Source: Anthonomus grandis grandis (Eukaryota > Arthropoda > Insecta > Coleoptera > Curculionidae). Taken from it: DNA of 64,000 bases. Shown one piece after another: positions 33,775-43,742 of the stretch. A model generated the notes under the pieces. That model ran no database searches and was not told where the DNA came from. It was given only the letters and a program-made list of their open reading frames with translations. Where the stretch lies: NCBI RefSeq assembly GCF_022605725.1, contig NC_065547.1, positions 15,851,167 to 15,915,166 of the forward strand, given 5' to 3'. Every line of letters begins with the position of its first letter. The first letter of the stretch is position 1. Position numbers and translations under genes: made by a program.

Positions 33775-34810
33775 TTGAATATGATCGAAGAAACCAGAAA
33801 AAGTTCATTGAATATTTTAATGAAGGTTTCATACCAAGCTCAGCTAGAAATTTTCATGAAATAAAAATAATGAGTTTGCAAGATAAACAAGAAGATATTG
33901 TCATACAGTTAGCGAATTCACAAATAAATCCACGAGAACGAGAAGTTATTCTTTTATACGATGAATGGAGGTAGTATGATTAAATAAATTAAAATAAAAA
34001 CTGCTTGAATCTTATTTTTTTTAGAAATAAAATTAAAAAAAAAGGCTGTTATGTTAGAAGTTATCAAAGTTGATGATTATAAATTTTTTGTATCTTCTTC
34101 AAAGGATTCTCAAATGTTGTATACAGTTTCTACAAACAAACATACATTTTGTGATTGTCCAAGTGGAAGCGGTGGAGCATATTGTAAGCACATTGTGCTG
34201 TAGAGCAAAAAATAGGCACATTTTTTGAAAATTATCCAGTTCTAACTGAACATGACAAAAATATCTTGGTTTACATAGCACTTGGTTCAAAAAACATACC
34301 CGATGGATTTTTCACTAATATGTTAATGAAATAAAATATAAATAAGAATAATAAACCAAGAAGTATTTTACAATCCGAAGAATCCGCTCAACCTTCAATA
34401 TATTTGAAAAACAGTCAATTCAATTTAAACATCAATGAGAGTAATTCTAATTTTAAAATATCACCTATAGTCAGTTCCTTAAAAGAAGAATTTGAGAGGA
34501 TATCTTACTGCTAAATCCCTTAATGAGAGCAACGAAAAACTTATTTGTAAATATGTTAAGACCCTTCAATCAATTAAAACACCATCCCAATTGCTTCAAT
34601 ATTATGCAAAAAAAAACATGTCAAACCAGAGGAAAGTTAATTGGAGTTGTATTTGTAAGGACAAAAGGACAAAAGGCAGGTCGAAAAAGGTTGCAAGCCG
34701 AACGTCCTTGCAAAGAAGTAAGCTTTACAGCCAACAAAAACAAAACAAAAAGAAAGCATTCCTTAATAAGCAATACAAATGAAAATCTTCCGAATGCTAA
34801 AATGCACTAA
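33775..34810 (+). pseudogene. MULE transposase, SWIM zinc finger and C-terminus; catalytic domain missing
   Basis: Fragments read YDRRNQKKFIEYFNEGFIPS and REREVILLYDEWR, then, after a gap with stops, LYTVSTNKHTFCDCPSGSGG and AYCKHI. C-D-C-x-...-C-x-H is the SWIM zinc finger of Mutator transposases. A basic tail follows in a second frame (GRKRLQAERPCKEV). The roughly 250-residue DDE region expected between the two blocks is gone (junction about 33978-34045). The overlapping ORFs at 34492 and 34523 are two frames of the tail. Confidence 0.65.
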
Positions 34811-34930
34811 AATTTTTTTACTTATAATTCCACATTTTCTATTATAATAAAATCTATTATGCTGATACGCAGTAGATGCTTGTAAGTGGGAGGAGCTTGT
34901 GCTGCTGTTAAGTATATTTAGTAATATCGC

Positions 34931-35720
34931 AGACAGGTCAGCACTTAAGAAGACCTGATCAAGGCGGACATCGCATAACTACACAAGTTCAAGACCGTTT
35001 CGTAAGACTGTCTGCTTTAAGACAAAGGTTTGTGACGGGAAGATTGCTGCAGACCCAGCTATAGAAAGCAGATGGACTCAGAATTTTAACTGATACTTTT
35101 CGTCGATGCCTAGCTGAATCTAATCAGAGACCAAGAATCCCAGCGCGAGAACCATCTTTGACCCCAGAGCATCGTAGAGAACGGGTAACTTTTGCTAGGG
35201 AACACATCGATTGGGCTAATGAAGACAGGGAAAGAGTTCTTTGGTTAGATGAAACCAGAATTTGTCTCTACTTCTCAGATAGACGTACAAGAGTTTATCG
35301 AAGACCAAATGAAAGATATGCCCAATGTAACTTGCAGAACACCAGATTATTTGGTAGAGGGTGAGTTATGTTTTGGGGAGGAATCTCTTTAATTGCTCGT
35401 ACTGACTTGGTGGCTATTAATAATGGCAGTTGATAGGTACATAAGGGGGATCCTGCAAGAACATGTAATACCATTTGGTTCTTACATTGGTGAGAATTTT
35501 TTATTTCACCAGCATAATGCTGGACCACATGTTGTTCAGATTGTTCAAAATTATTTTACCGATATTGGAATTGAAACTATGGATTGGCCAGCAAATAGTC
35601 CTGATTCTTAATACAATTAAGAATGTTTGAAACATGATCTAGCGCCGTTTTCAAGAACTTCCTAACCCTCCTAACACTTTATATGAACTCACTGTCGATA
35701 TTTTTCAAATATAGAATAAT
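34931..35720 (+). pseudogene. Tc1-like transposase, catalytic part
   Basis: It resumes TGQHLRRPDQGGHRITTQVQ, then RILTDTFRRCLAESNQRPR and the GRPR-like linker. The first catalytic Asp lies in RVLWLDETRICLYFSDRR, the second in FLFHQHNAGPHVVQIVQ (Asp replaced by Asn in the usual QDNA box, so the active site is lost) and the last near DWPANSPDS, where a stop falls before the Glu. There is a frameshift at about 35360. Dead element. Confidence 0.8.
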
Positions 35721-36085
35721 TTGGATCAAAACGAGATAAGGCCCATAATTTTAAGCATGAATAATCGCTGCGTGCTGTTATTCAAAATAGAGAAGGAAAT
35801 ACCCGTTAATAATTATTTTTATTAATGTTAATATTCTTTTTAATTTTTGAATTTTCTTGTTTTTTTTTTTTCTATCCTTTTTTTACGTTCTTTTGACATT
35901 TTTCCTATTGTTAATACTTTTATTACGTCAGAATAAGAATATACTTAATTTTTTAATTTATAAAATATATTTTATTTTTCAAAATATAGTAGTGGTCCAT
36001 TAATTTTGCTGTCCAGCGTATTTAATATTTGGGACTTAGATTAAATAAAAGAGAGAAGTGGTTGCGTAGCTCTCAGAATAGTAAG

Positions 36086-36187
36086 GAATAATCAAATATA
36101 CTAGATTAAGATGTATTCAGAGCAAATTGTTTATTATTGGTCTAGCAGAGCGCTTTCGGCGTATGAGCCCATCATCAGTGTAAACAA
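36086..36187. repeat. left member of a 100 bp inverted repeat pair (hammerhead-like core)
   Basis: The sequence from AATAATCAAA through GCAAATTGTTTATTATTGG to GCTTTCGGC matches, inverted, 42080-42170. On the minus strand it has CTGATGA...GAAA...TA with pairing arms (see separate entry). The pair encloses about 6 kb with a Mutator-like transposase gene. Confidence 0.7.
36127..36187 (-). ncRNA. hammerhead-ribozyme-like motif
   Basis: On the minus strand the order is TTGTTTA (stem I), CTGATGA (core, 36178-36172), a weak stem II with CATA-type loop, GAAA (36157-36154), a three-pair stem III around GCTCT ending TA, and TAACAA-type return TAAACAA for stem I. The core boxes are exact, but stem II pairs only two base pairs and one extra U follows CTGATGA. 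Its activity is doubtful; the arrangement is what suggests the call. Confidence 0.4.
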
Positions 36188-37249
36188 AAGTACTTAAGAG
36201 ACCACCACTCGCCAAAATATATATGGGCTTTATAATGCTTTGAATATCCAGTATATTTTCTGAACTGTTTAAGCTAAAAGTATAATTTAAAAACTATTCA
36301 ACAAAAATACATATTTGTCATGTCTCTGTTGAATCAGAACTTTGATTTTTGTTTTTAAATTTGAGAAATCGGCTGGTAAAATAATTAAATTTGAACCCTA
36401 TTTTCAAAAATTAATTCTGTAATGTTGAAGGCCTAAATCCAAAAACGGCTTCAATAGAGACATAGCTTTATGTTTTATCTTTACATTGGTACCAAACACC
36501 ACCTATTTTTATTAAATTTAGACAATGAAATTACGGAACTACTGAGCCCCTCCTGAAATTATTTAATTCGAATATATATGGAATTTAGTGTCGCCTATCC
36601 ACGTGTATTTTCTCGGCGCCCGCCTCCTTGCCTTATGGTGGGGCGACCAGAGCCGGCTTTCGATCTAGCTGTATTTTCTTCTTTATATTACGTATTTTAT
36701 ATAATTTGGTATACTATTTTCATTTAGTTATTAGTATTTATTTGGTAAGTGTTTTTTTCTGGAAGTATTTTGTATACTGTCGGACGTATATCTAATTTTA
36801 ATATCAATTAATTTATATTTTTTGTAAGCCTCAAAGCATGCGGCGCTGAGCTGGAAAAAATAGCTGTATCCCCATTTGCCTAATATGCTATTAGGTCGCG
36901 AACTGCAAATGTCAGTCGTACGACAACTTTAGCTCGATCTTGAGGTTACGGAGAAGCCTTTACGTCTTTTACTCGTTTGTTTGTTTTTAGTTGGTGTTAG
37001 TGTTTAAAAGCTTAGCTTTTTGAAATTTGTTATTGTGGTATTTTGAATAATATTTTTTTCGACTACTTATATTGTGTATTGAACTTTATTATCATGAAGC
37101 CCACCCAGAGAAAAGGAGCTAAAGGCAGGTTGCGCTATTCTGCTCCCAGAAAAAGGCTTAATAACATTGCGAAATTCAACTTGCAAGTAATTTTGAAATT
37201 CATATATTCATTTTGCACATTTGTAATACCGGTTTCAGGTACAGGTTGA

Positions 37250-38919
37250 TGGTAGGTTGGAAATTTGTGGTAAATGAAAGGTTAACGTTTGCTGAAAATT
37301 TAGCAACATAAACTGTTTCACCTTAAACCCATGGGCCTTTACTCTATGGACTTGTAATTATGCTACTTCTACAAAAATAAATATAAAATAGTAAAGTAAA
37401 ATTCCTATTTCGAAAGTAATTTAAAAAAAATAAAAGTTAATTACTTTAGGCTTACATTTAAAAACAAAAAATCATTGAATGATATGTCTTTAATAATTTA
37501 ATAAATTATAATATAAATGTATGAAATGTTATTACGCATTATTTTTATAAAATCTTAAATTAAAATTTATGATAAAAATAAATTCTCAAAAAGTCATATA
37601 AGCAAAATTATAATATTACAATGATATACACTTAAAAACCAAAGTTGTTTGTAGTTTTACAAGGATCAATATTCGTATTCCATGAACGTCTAAGCTATCA
37701 TCGACTTACATGTACCGGGTGTCCCGCTAAGAAGTGCTTCGGATTATCAAGAAGAATTAGCATTTGTCCTCAGGAAAAAAAATATTGCAAATTACCTCTG
37801 GCAAAAAGCCTATAAGAAATTACTGGAAATTTTTTATAAAGTTCACGATGCGATCGTGTGGTCTCAGGTTTAAATCCTGGCGTAGACATGATTGTTTGTG
37901 TTTGTCTTTACAAAAAATTGGTTAGTGGATCCGAACCCACGTTAAACTATAGGTCCCTTAGATTAAATTTGGGCGGCCGTCTAAAATGACGCAAGCTTAT
38001 AAATAAAGCAGAAGACAAATTTTAATTATAGCCATTTTAATAAAATATGAGAAATAAACGAATAATTAAATTTGATACCATAATTCCAGATTGATTAATA
38101 AGTAATAATTAAGATGCCAGGACAGTGAACAAAAAATGTGCGTCACTTATAATAGGATTTGGAAAAAAGTTATTTTTAAGTAACAGTTTAAGAAATAATA
38201 ATAATCAACATTTTCCAATTATGGTGCCATTATTTATGATACCTCTTATTTAGACAAAAGCTTGTAAAAAATGGTTCTAGCAACTTGAAAATAATTTCCA
38301 GAAATTTATCATGTCTCCTTTGGTAATATTTTTTTGCATACCACACGGCCAATACTTTTTCAAAGCAGAGAGCTATTCTTAGTGGGTCACACGGTATAAA
38401 TGTTTGAGTATGGTAAAATAAAATAACATAAAAAGTAATATGATTTTTTTCTTTAACTTCCATCAACAAGTTCGTAATCGTCTAGTTTGACTATGTAAGT
38501 ACTTTGTAATAGTACATATTCCATTTCTTATTTATTTTAATAATTAATCGGTTACCAAATCCGCATTTCTGCTTTTAGTCTTAGCGAGTTAAAATTAAAA
38601 GACACTATAAAATATATACTTTTTAGAAGAGAAAATAATTCTTCTACAATTGGCACGGATATACCACAAGAGCCTGAGACAAAACCCAGGATTGAAACAA
38701 CAATTTTTTTTAATGAATTCATAATAATCTTCTATAAACAAAAAGTTCCTAATTTCTACACGTTTTAATTTAGAGTTATTTAGTTTCTAACGTAGTAAAA
38801 CTACAATTAGAAGTTATATAAATTTAAATTAAAATTTCTGCAAATTAGGTACTTTTGAGCTAATTTAACTATACATTATATTATTTATTAACAACACATT
38901 AAAAAAGAGATTTTTTTAG
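37250..38919. other. AT-rich, gene-free; possible tRNA-like remnant near 37850-37960
   Basis: No long ORF. Around 37880 GGTTTAAATCC and around 37935 GGATCCGAACCCAC resemble tRNA T-arm boxes, so a decayed SINE is possible, but no acceptor stem or A box could be placed. Confidence 0.25.
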
Positions 38920-39966
38920 GAATGATGCCGAGCTGAGTATCGATGGTTTAAGAATTGTAAATCTTCATTAGTTTATCAAATCACTAAAGGACTTATCTTC
39001 ACACTCTACATTATTTAACTGCTTAGCTAATATGCGAGTGATAAAAGAAGCCAAGATTGGCTACCAATCGCGACTTACATTCAAATGCGATTTTTACAAT
39101 TCCTCAAAAGTAATTTTCACTTGTCCTGATAATCCAAAAACGGTCAATATTAATACTGCAGCCGTCACAGCAACAATGAATGTAGGAGGAGGATATAGTC
39201 AACTCGTTAATCTTACTAAGGCCATGGATATTCCAAGTTTAAGATTTACGCTGAAGAAAAAGCTACATAATGAAATTTGTACGGCCTGGGAGGTAATTGC
39301 TTGGAAATCAATGAATGATGCTGCTGAAGAAGAAAAACAAATTGCAATAGAATGTGGCCATGTGGATATTAACGGAGTTCCAATGATAACAGTGGTTTGC
39401 GATGGAAGCTGGGCGAAGCGCTCCTATAGAAGTGGAGGAAATTATAATTCGGTTTCAGGAACTGCTGCAATTGTCGGTCTAAAGACGAGAAAAAATTAGT
39501 ATTTAGGTGTGAAAATAAGTATTGTTGCGTTTGCCAACGAGCAAAAAATGCAGGACAAGAAGTTGGACAGCATACTTGTTATAAAAACTGGAGTTCTACG
39601 TCAACTGCGATGGAAGCAAGCATTATTGCTGAAGGATTTTGTGCCAGCATTAAAATGTATAACCTTATTTATAATAAAATGATTGCAGATGGCGATAGTA
39701 GCTGCTATAAAAAAATTCTGGATAGTAGACCTTATGAAACATGTACTGTACAGAAAATAGAATGTACAAATCATTTGCTCCGAAACTACTGTAATAAACT
39801 AAAGGATATTTCTAAGTCAAGAGGTATTCCTGGAAGCTTGAAAATTGTTTTGAGCAACAATATACTACGTTGCAGAATGGCAATGGCTAAAACTTATATA
39901 CGCCCTACTGGTAGATATAACGCCCTACTGGTAGAAAATGAAAAACATTTTTTTTTATTATTATAG
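38920..39966 (+). pseudogene. Mutator-like transposase-domain gene (arthropod PF20700-type)
   Basis: From an acceptor-like TTTTTTTAG at about 38920 the frame reads LSIDGLRIVNLH, then IKEAKIGYQSRLTFKCDFYN. It is open from 39032 for 155 codons, with VNINTAAVTATMNVGGGYSQ, MDIPSLRFTLKKKLHNEICT and VVCDGSWAKRSYRSGGNYNS. A frameshift near 39500 leads to CCVCQRAKN..., then SIIAEGFCASIKMYNLIYNK, MIADGDSSCYKKILDS and RPYETCTVQKIECTNHLLRN. DGSW and DGDSS hold catalytic-type Asp residues. I know the family as 'Mutator-like transposase domain' proteins common in insects; the carrier element is uncertain. A short basic ORF from 37095 (MKPTQRKGAKGRLRYSAPRK) could be its first exon. Confidence 0.72.
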
Positions 39967-41296
39967 GATAATATTTTATTAATTAGGATATAATTTTTAT
40001 CTAATTTAAGATATAGAAAAAAACGCAGAGCTGTGTTAAAAGTAGAAAAAAAACTATATATATTTATATCTTTTTTAATATATTTGTTAATAAAATATAT
40101 ATATATTCTATAAGTAAAATAAATTGGTTTTTATTATTTTTAATACTGCATGGTTTTTTAATATTGCGACAGAATTCCGTGACATATTCCTTGTATTTCT
40201 TTACTGCAAGTTTTTCCTTCTGAGCTTTTAACTAACTATTTTTGGAAAAGAAAACGGTACGCGGTAAACTAAATTATTTTGTCTGCATTGCCCTATTTCT
40301 ATAATGGAATGTATTAATATAGTTATCATTCTATTTTTTATTTTAGTGAAAAATAATTCATTTTAATTTAAGATTCTCAGGAGTAAATAAATATCAAACT
40401 TACTAAAAAAAGTCTTTTTCCTACAGCTTTACCACCCTGTAGTTCAAAATCTAAGACGTTTAAGACACATATTAGTAAACACTTTTTTGCCTAATTTCTT
40501 TTATTTCATTCAAGGAATACGTCTCTGAAAAAGTACCTTATGCCTGGAACACAACTCTTTAGGTTTTTTACGCTTAGATATCATCACTATAATATTAACA
40601 ACATATAGGCTTTTGTTTTTTTTTTAAATTTTTTCAAATAAATTATTAGAAATGGGTATGTATATGTATTTTTTTAATAAAAAAGATCCCGTACTATTTC
40701 GTTTTATTTTCGATTTATAACATAAAAAGCAAATTGATGAAAACAAAACGGTATATACCTTTTTTCATATTTTTTTAAAACTTAGATTAACGAAATTATT
40801 GAGTACCATTTTTTCAATGCTCATACAGTATATTGTTTATTTTACCTTTAATTAAGGCATAGGTATTTGATTTCGATATTTTTATTATCTCAATCAAAAA
40901 GTAATAAGTTTTAAAAAAGTACTATATACGAGTAATAATTAATATTTAATGCTGCTCACCTTTTTCAGTTTAATCTTTATTGATTTTTCTTGTATAATTA
41001 ATTTAAGACGTAAGAACCGCGGCCTGTATACGGAAACTCTAGCTTGCTATAATCTAAATATTATTCTGTAAAAAATCTAGAAAATCTAGAAAAAGAATCT
41101 TAAAATATTGCAATGTACATTGCACTTTACGGCACGGCACCTAAAACTTTAAAAAAAATTGTTCCAAATTAACATCTACCACAAATCATAGCAAGTCTTG
41201 GATGTTTTAACAACCCATGTAATATGGAATACGTAATACCTAACCTTAAACCTTAAAACCTTAGTACGCCAATTACCAATTTATTATTAAAATTAA
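39967..41296. other. AT-rich, no feature seen
   Basis: Homopolymer and TA-rich sequence without ORFs or clear repeats. Confidence 0.4.
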
Positions 41297-41360
41297 AAAT
41301 ATTATGCTAAATTAACGAAAAACAAATAAAAACACAAAGTCACGGTCTCACAACATGTAA

Positions 41361-41412
41361 TTAAACGGGCTACACGTGTTTCGCTCTAGTTAGAGCATCA
41401 TCAGGCCTTTAA
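41361..41412 (-). ncRNA. hammerhead ribozyme motif, minus-strand copy
   Basis: Minus strand: TTAAAGGC (stem I), CTGATGA (41404-41398), T, GCTCT-AACT-AGAGC (perfect stem II), GAAA (41382-41379), C-ACGT-G (minimal stem III), TA (cleavage expected after the A) and GCCCGTTTAA (stem I return). GGC pairs with GCC and TTAAA with TTTAA. All core positions fit; the single T between core and stem II is the only departure. Confidence 0.62.
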
Positions 41413-41474
41413 AAAGCCGTTTACATAAATAAACGTTTGTTTATTTATGTACTGTGAAGTGTGTGGATGGCTTT

Positions 41475-41526
41475 TTAAAGGCCTGATGATGCTCTAACCA
41501 GAGCGAAACACGTGTAGCCCGTTTAA
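41475..41526 (+). ncRNA. hammerhead ribozyme motif, plus-strand copy
   Basis: This is the mirror of the copy at 41361-41412: CTGATGA at 41483-41489, stem II GCTCT-AACC-AGAGC (41491-41504), GAAA 41505-41508, stem III C-ACGT-G and TA at 41515-41516. It differs from the other arm by one loop base (AACC versus AACT), which leaves every paired and catalytic base unchanged. Confidence 0.62.
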
Positions 41527-42079
41527 TTACATGTTGTGAGACCGTGACTTTGTGTTTTTATTTGTTTTTCGTTAATTTTGTATGTTGGTCTCTTAGAGAA
41601 GAATGGATGAGATTTTTAAATATTATGCTAAAGCCGAAAAACAAAAATATGAGACCTAGGTATAACCGACACGCTGCAATCCTACAAACATTGACTAAAA
41701 TCTAAATTACCCCAAATAAATAAACTGAATATTACTCAAACCTATTTTAAATAATCACAGCGCCACAAAATATTCCTGAGTCCGGCAACATCAAGGTCAA
41801 GCGTCAACGAAGCGAAATCATCTTCCGATTGGCATTGAAAGCACGTGACACTAGTTATGGCCACCGCCCACTAATAGATTGAATTTGTATACTGCCCGAC
41901 CCCCCCCAAAAAACGCTACCCGCATCGAATGCAAGCAACGGCCTCTTAAACATAAACATGGAAGGGTCCTCTTTTTTTAAAATAAGTGCTCCTGCATTTA
42001 GTATGTGTTATATGTAATCCTAAATGTTTTAAATATTATTTTAATTTTTTCCGGCGACATGGAGTCCTGTGCGTAACTG

Positions 42080-42184
42080 ACATTTAGCACTAATGATGGC
42101 TCATTCGCCGAAAGCACTCTGCTAAGCCAATAATAAACAATTTGCTCTGAATGTATCTTGTTTGATTATTCCTTATATTGAATA
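42080..42184. repeat. right member of the 100 bp inverted repeat pair
   Basis: This is inverted relative to 36086-36187 at roughly 85% by eye. It has the same ribozyme-like layout on the plus strand, but the core reads CTAATGA (G to A), which should kill self-cleavage, although stem II is better paired (GGC/GCC). Confidence 0.7.
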
Positions 42185-42491
42185 GACATCTCACTATCAT
42201 TGAAGTAACTTAACTGATATTCTTCATGATCTAAATGAGTTAAAATATGTTTAAAAAAATCCCCAAAATATTTAACCTCCGTGCCGACAAATAAATCATT
42301 TTCAAACTGAATAAAACGTCATATATTTCCCTACGTGTCACATCAATTCAGGAAATAACGTGCCGGATTAGAAAGCATTAGGCGAGCGCAATTTGAAATT
42401 TCAACTGATTAAAATGCTTAAGCCCTCGCTAAAACCGTATATACGTCCACATAGATTTGATAAGCAAACTTTATGCCGCATAAAAACTTAC
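42185..42491. other. DDX52 intron 5, 5' end
   Basis: This is ordinary intron sequence between the inverted repeat and the exon 5 donor (GTAAGT at 42491-42486 on the minus strand). Confidence 0.5.
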
Positions 42492-42564
42492 TTTCCAAGC
42501 TGTATTCCCGGTGGATCCTGCTTCAATAAGTAACACAGCCGGTTAGGAGTCGTAATCAGGATAT
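42492..42564 (-). CDS. DDX52: DDX52 exon 5 (motif Ib)
   Basis: This 73 bp exon begins mid-codon and encodes DILITTPNRLCYLLKQDPPG, then IQLG. It includes motif Ib (TPNRL) and the LLKQDPPGI string that is distinctive for DDX52. It ends with two bases of the next codon before a GTAAGT donor. The following intron is 33,206 bp long and holds most of the transposons in the window. Confidence 0.9.
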
Positions 42565-42622
42565 CTGAAAATTTATTTATAAATAAAAAACTGTGTGTGA
42601 CATTCAAAAAATTAAATAATAC

Positions 42623-42878
42623 CGTAATTCTGATTGCTTTTAGGTCCGTACTGCGATATAGCCTTATTCACTTTGCTAATAATGTGTATTTTAAGGCCTC
42701 GCCCCTCGCTAAGTCTCAAACATTCCCGTTGAGTTTGAGAGGCTAATTCTCGAGTGGGGCATAAGATTAGTGCTCTGAAACCTTGTCTTTGAGGAGTCTT
42801 CAGGTGGTGAATTATTGGGATAAGGAAAGCTGCAGTTTTTCCAGAACCCGTAGGAGCACACGCTAGTAGAGATCTTTT
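42623..42878 (-). CDS. DDX52: DDX52 exon 4 (motifs I and Ia)
   Basis: This 256 bp exon ends in phase 1. It carries the Walker A/P-loop motif I (CAPTGSGKTAAFLIPI), which binds ATP phosphates, and motif Ia (CPTRELASQTQREC), which contacts RNA. It ends ...YGPKSNQNY plus one base that completes the Asp of exon 5. The acceptor is TTTAG and the donor GTATTA. The residues needed for ATP binding are all present. Confidence 0.92.
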
Positions 42879-42937
42879 CTAAATTAAAAAAAGCGTCAAT
42901 GAATTATTAATAATTTAATTCATTACTGTTGACCTAC

Positions 42938-43111
42938 TTCAAGCATTATAGGAACAGCTTGTTTCTGAATGGGCGTAGGTTCATCATAACCACATTTAAT
43001 TAAATTTGAAACTATATCTTTGTCCACATTGAGATCTTCAAATGATCTGGCAGGGTTTGGTACTCGTCTACCAACTACAGAGATGTTATTAAGGTTTCTG
43101 TAATGATTGAC
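42938..43111 (-). CDS. DDX52: DDX52 exon 3 (Q motif)
   Basis: This exon has 58 codons in phase 0, after a polypyrimidine-rich TTTTTTAG acceptor and before a GTAGGT donor. It encodes the segment ahead of the helicase core: RRVPNPARSFEDL, then KCGYDEPTPIQKQAVPIML. The aromatic upstream Phe, the GY and the PTPIQ are the Q motif that reads the adenine of ATP. The open reading frame is uninterrupted. Confidence 0.9.
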
Positions 43112-43742
43112 CTAAAAAAGAGTATATTTCAATTTAAAAAATGCAACATTTGGTATAGTAGAAAGGTACTGTGAATGTTTTTGATGTATGTATTAGGTAT
43201 TTTGATTGTTATTTTTCTATGAAGTATATTTCATTTAAAAAGTGATAATAGTTAAGGATACTCTATATAGATATAGCATCATTCAATAAGAAATCTATTT
43301 TGTTTATTTCTATTGGTCTTCCAGAATACAAAGTATTATAGACAAGTCTATGAGAATAGTTACTACAGAATAGAGTCAAAATCAAAAAAAAATCAGAAAA
43401 AGTTTATACCAAAAAAATAGTTATAAATATGAGAAAAAAAAATGACAATTTTTTGGTAAAATGAACTGCGTCGTGATTATATAAAACCAATAGCGCAAGG
43501 TGCGTGAAACAGACCTTAACAAGAAAATGACATTAACAAACCATCATATTGAAACTGCAAAAAAACTCCTAATTCACCTAAAAAAGAACAAAACTAAAAC
43601 TAAAAAGGGCAGGCAAAAATGGCAAGGTAATTTGGCTGGCATGCGACGAAAGGCAACAAGAAGAGACAACTACAAAAGAAAGATTGAACAGGCCAGCTTA
43701 TCTTTGGTCTCAGTTGATTTTGCAGTTATATTTAACACACTA
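43112..43742. other. DDX52 intron 2, 3' end
   Basis: It holds the acceptor tract of exon 3 and AT-rich sequence. A 101-codon plus-strand ORF at 43500 is Lys-rich and partly antisense to LINE B; I do not regard it as a gene. Confidence 0.45.

Larger units (their letters stand above)
31931..34930 (+). mobile_element. Mutator-like (MULE) element with 8 bp target duplication
   Basis: The target sequence AGACAGGT occurs at 31923-31930 and 34931-34938. The ends are an inverted repeat of about 46 bp: GCGATATTACTAAATATACT, then TAACAGCAGCACAAGCTCCT and CCCACTT. It is exactly 3,000 bp. Inside are coding remnants of a MULE transposase that lacks its catalytic domain. It inserted into the Tc1-like transposase gene and was later hit by the foldback MITE at 33183. 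Confidence 0.8.
31500..36018 (+). mobile_element. Tc1-like transposon, outer shell of a four-level nest
   Basis: Ends CACTGGCCAGCAAAATTAAC and (inverted) GCAAAATTAATGGACCACTA lie next to TA at 31498-31499 and 36019-36020. Its transposase is cut in two by the 3.0 kb Mutator-like element at 31931-34930. Removing that leaves an element of about 1.5 kb, the usual Tc1 size. Confidence 0.85.
36019..37080. other. no gene recognised
   Basis: Apart from the repeat at 36086-36187 it holds only AT-rich sequence and one GC-richer patch (about 36595-36660, with CGGCGCCCGCCTCC). Confidence 0.35.
41312..41617. mobile_element. small palindromic element with a hammerhead motif in each arm
   Basis: It is flanked by a 15 bp direct repeat AAATATTATGCTAAA (41297-41311 and 41618-41632), the sort of duplication made by target-primed reverse transcription. 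The body 41310-41577 is an inverted repeat (from ATTAACGAAAAACAAAT to ATTTGTTTTTCGTTAAT) with arms of over 100 bp and an AT-rich loop. Each arm encodes a hammerhead-like fold reading outwards. I know such motifs from Penelope-like and retrozyme elements; no coding sequence is present here. Confidence 0.65.

Noticed and set aside
37830..37960. Possible tRNA gene or tRNA-derived SINE
   Set aside because: T-arm-like boxes only; no acceptor stem, anticodon arm or A box could be folded.
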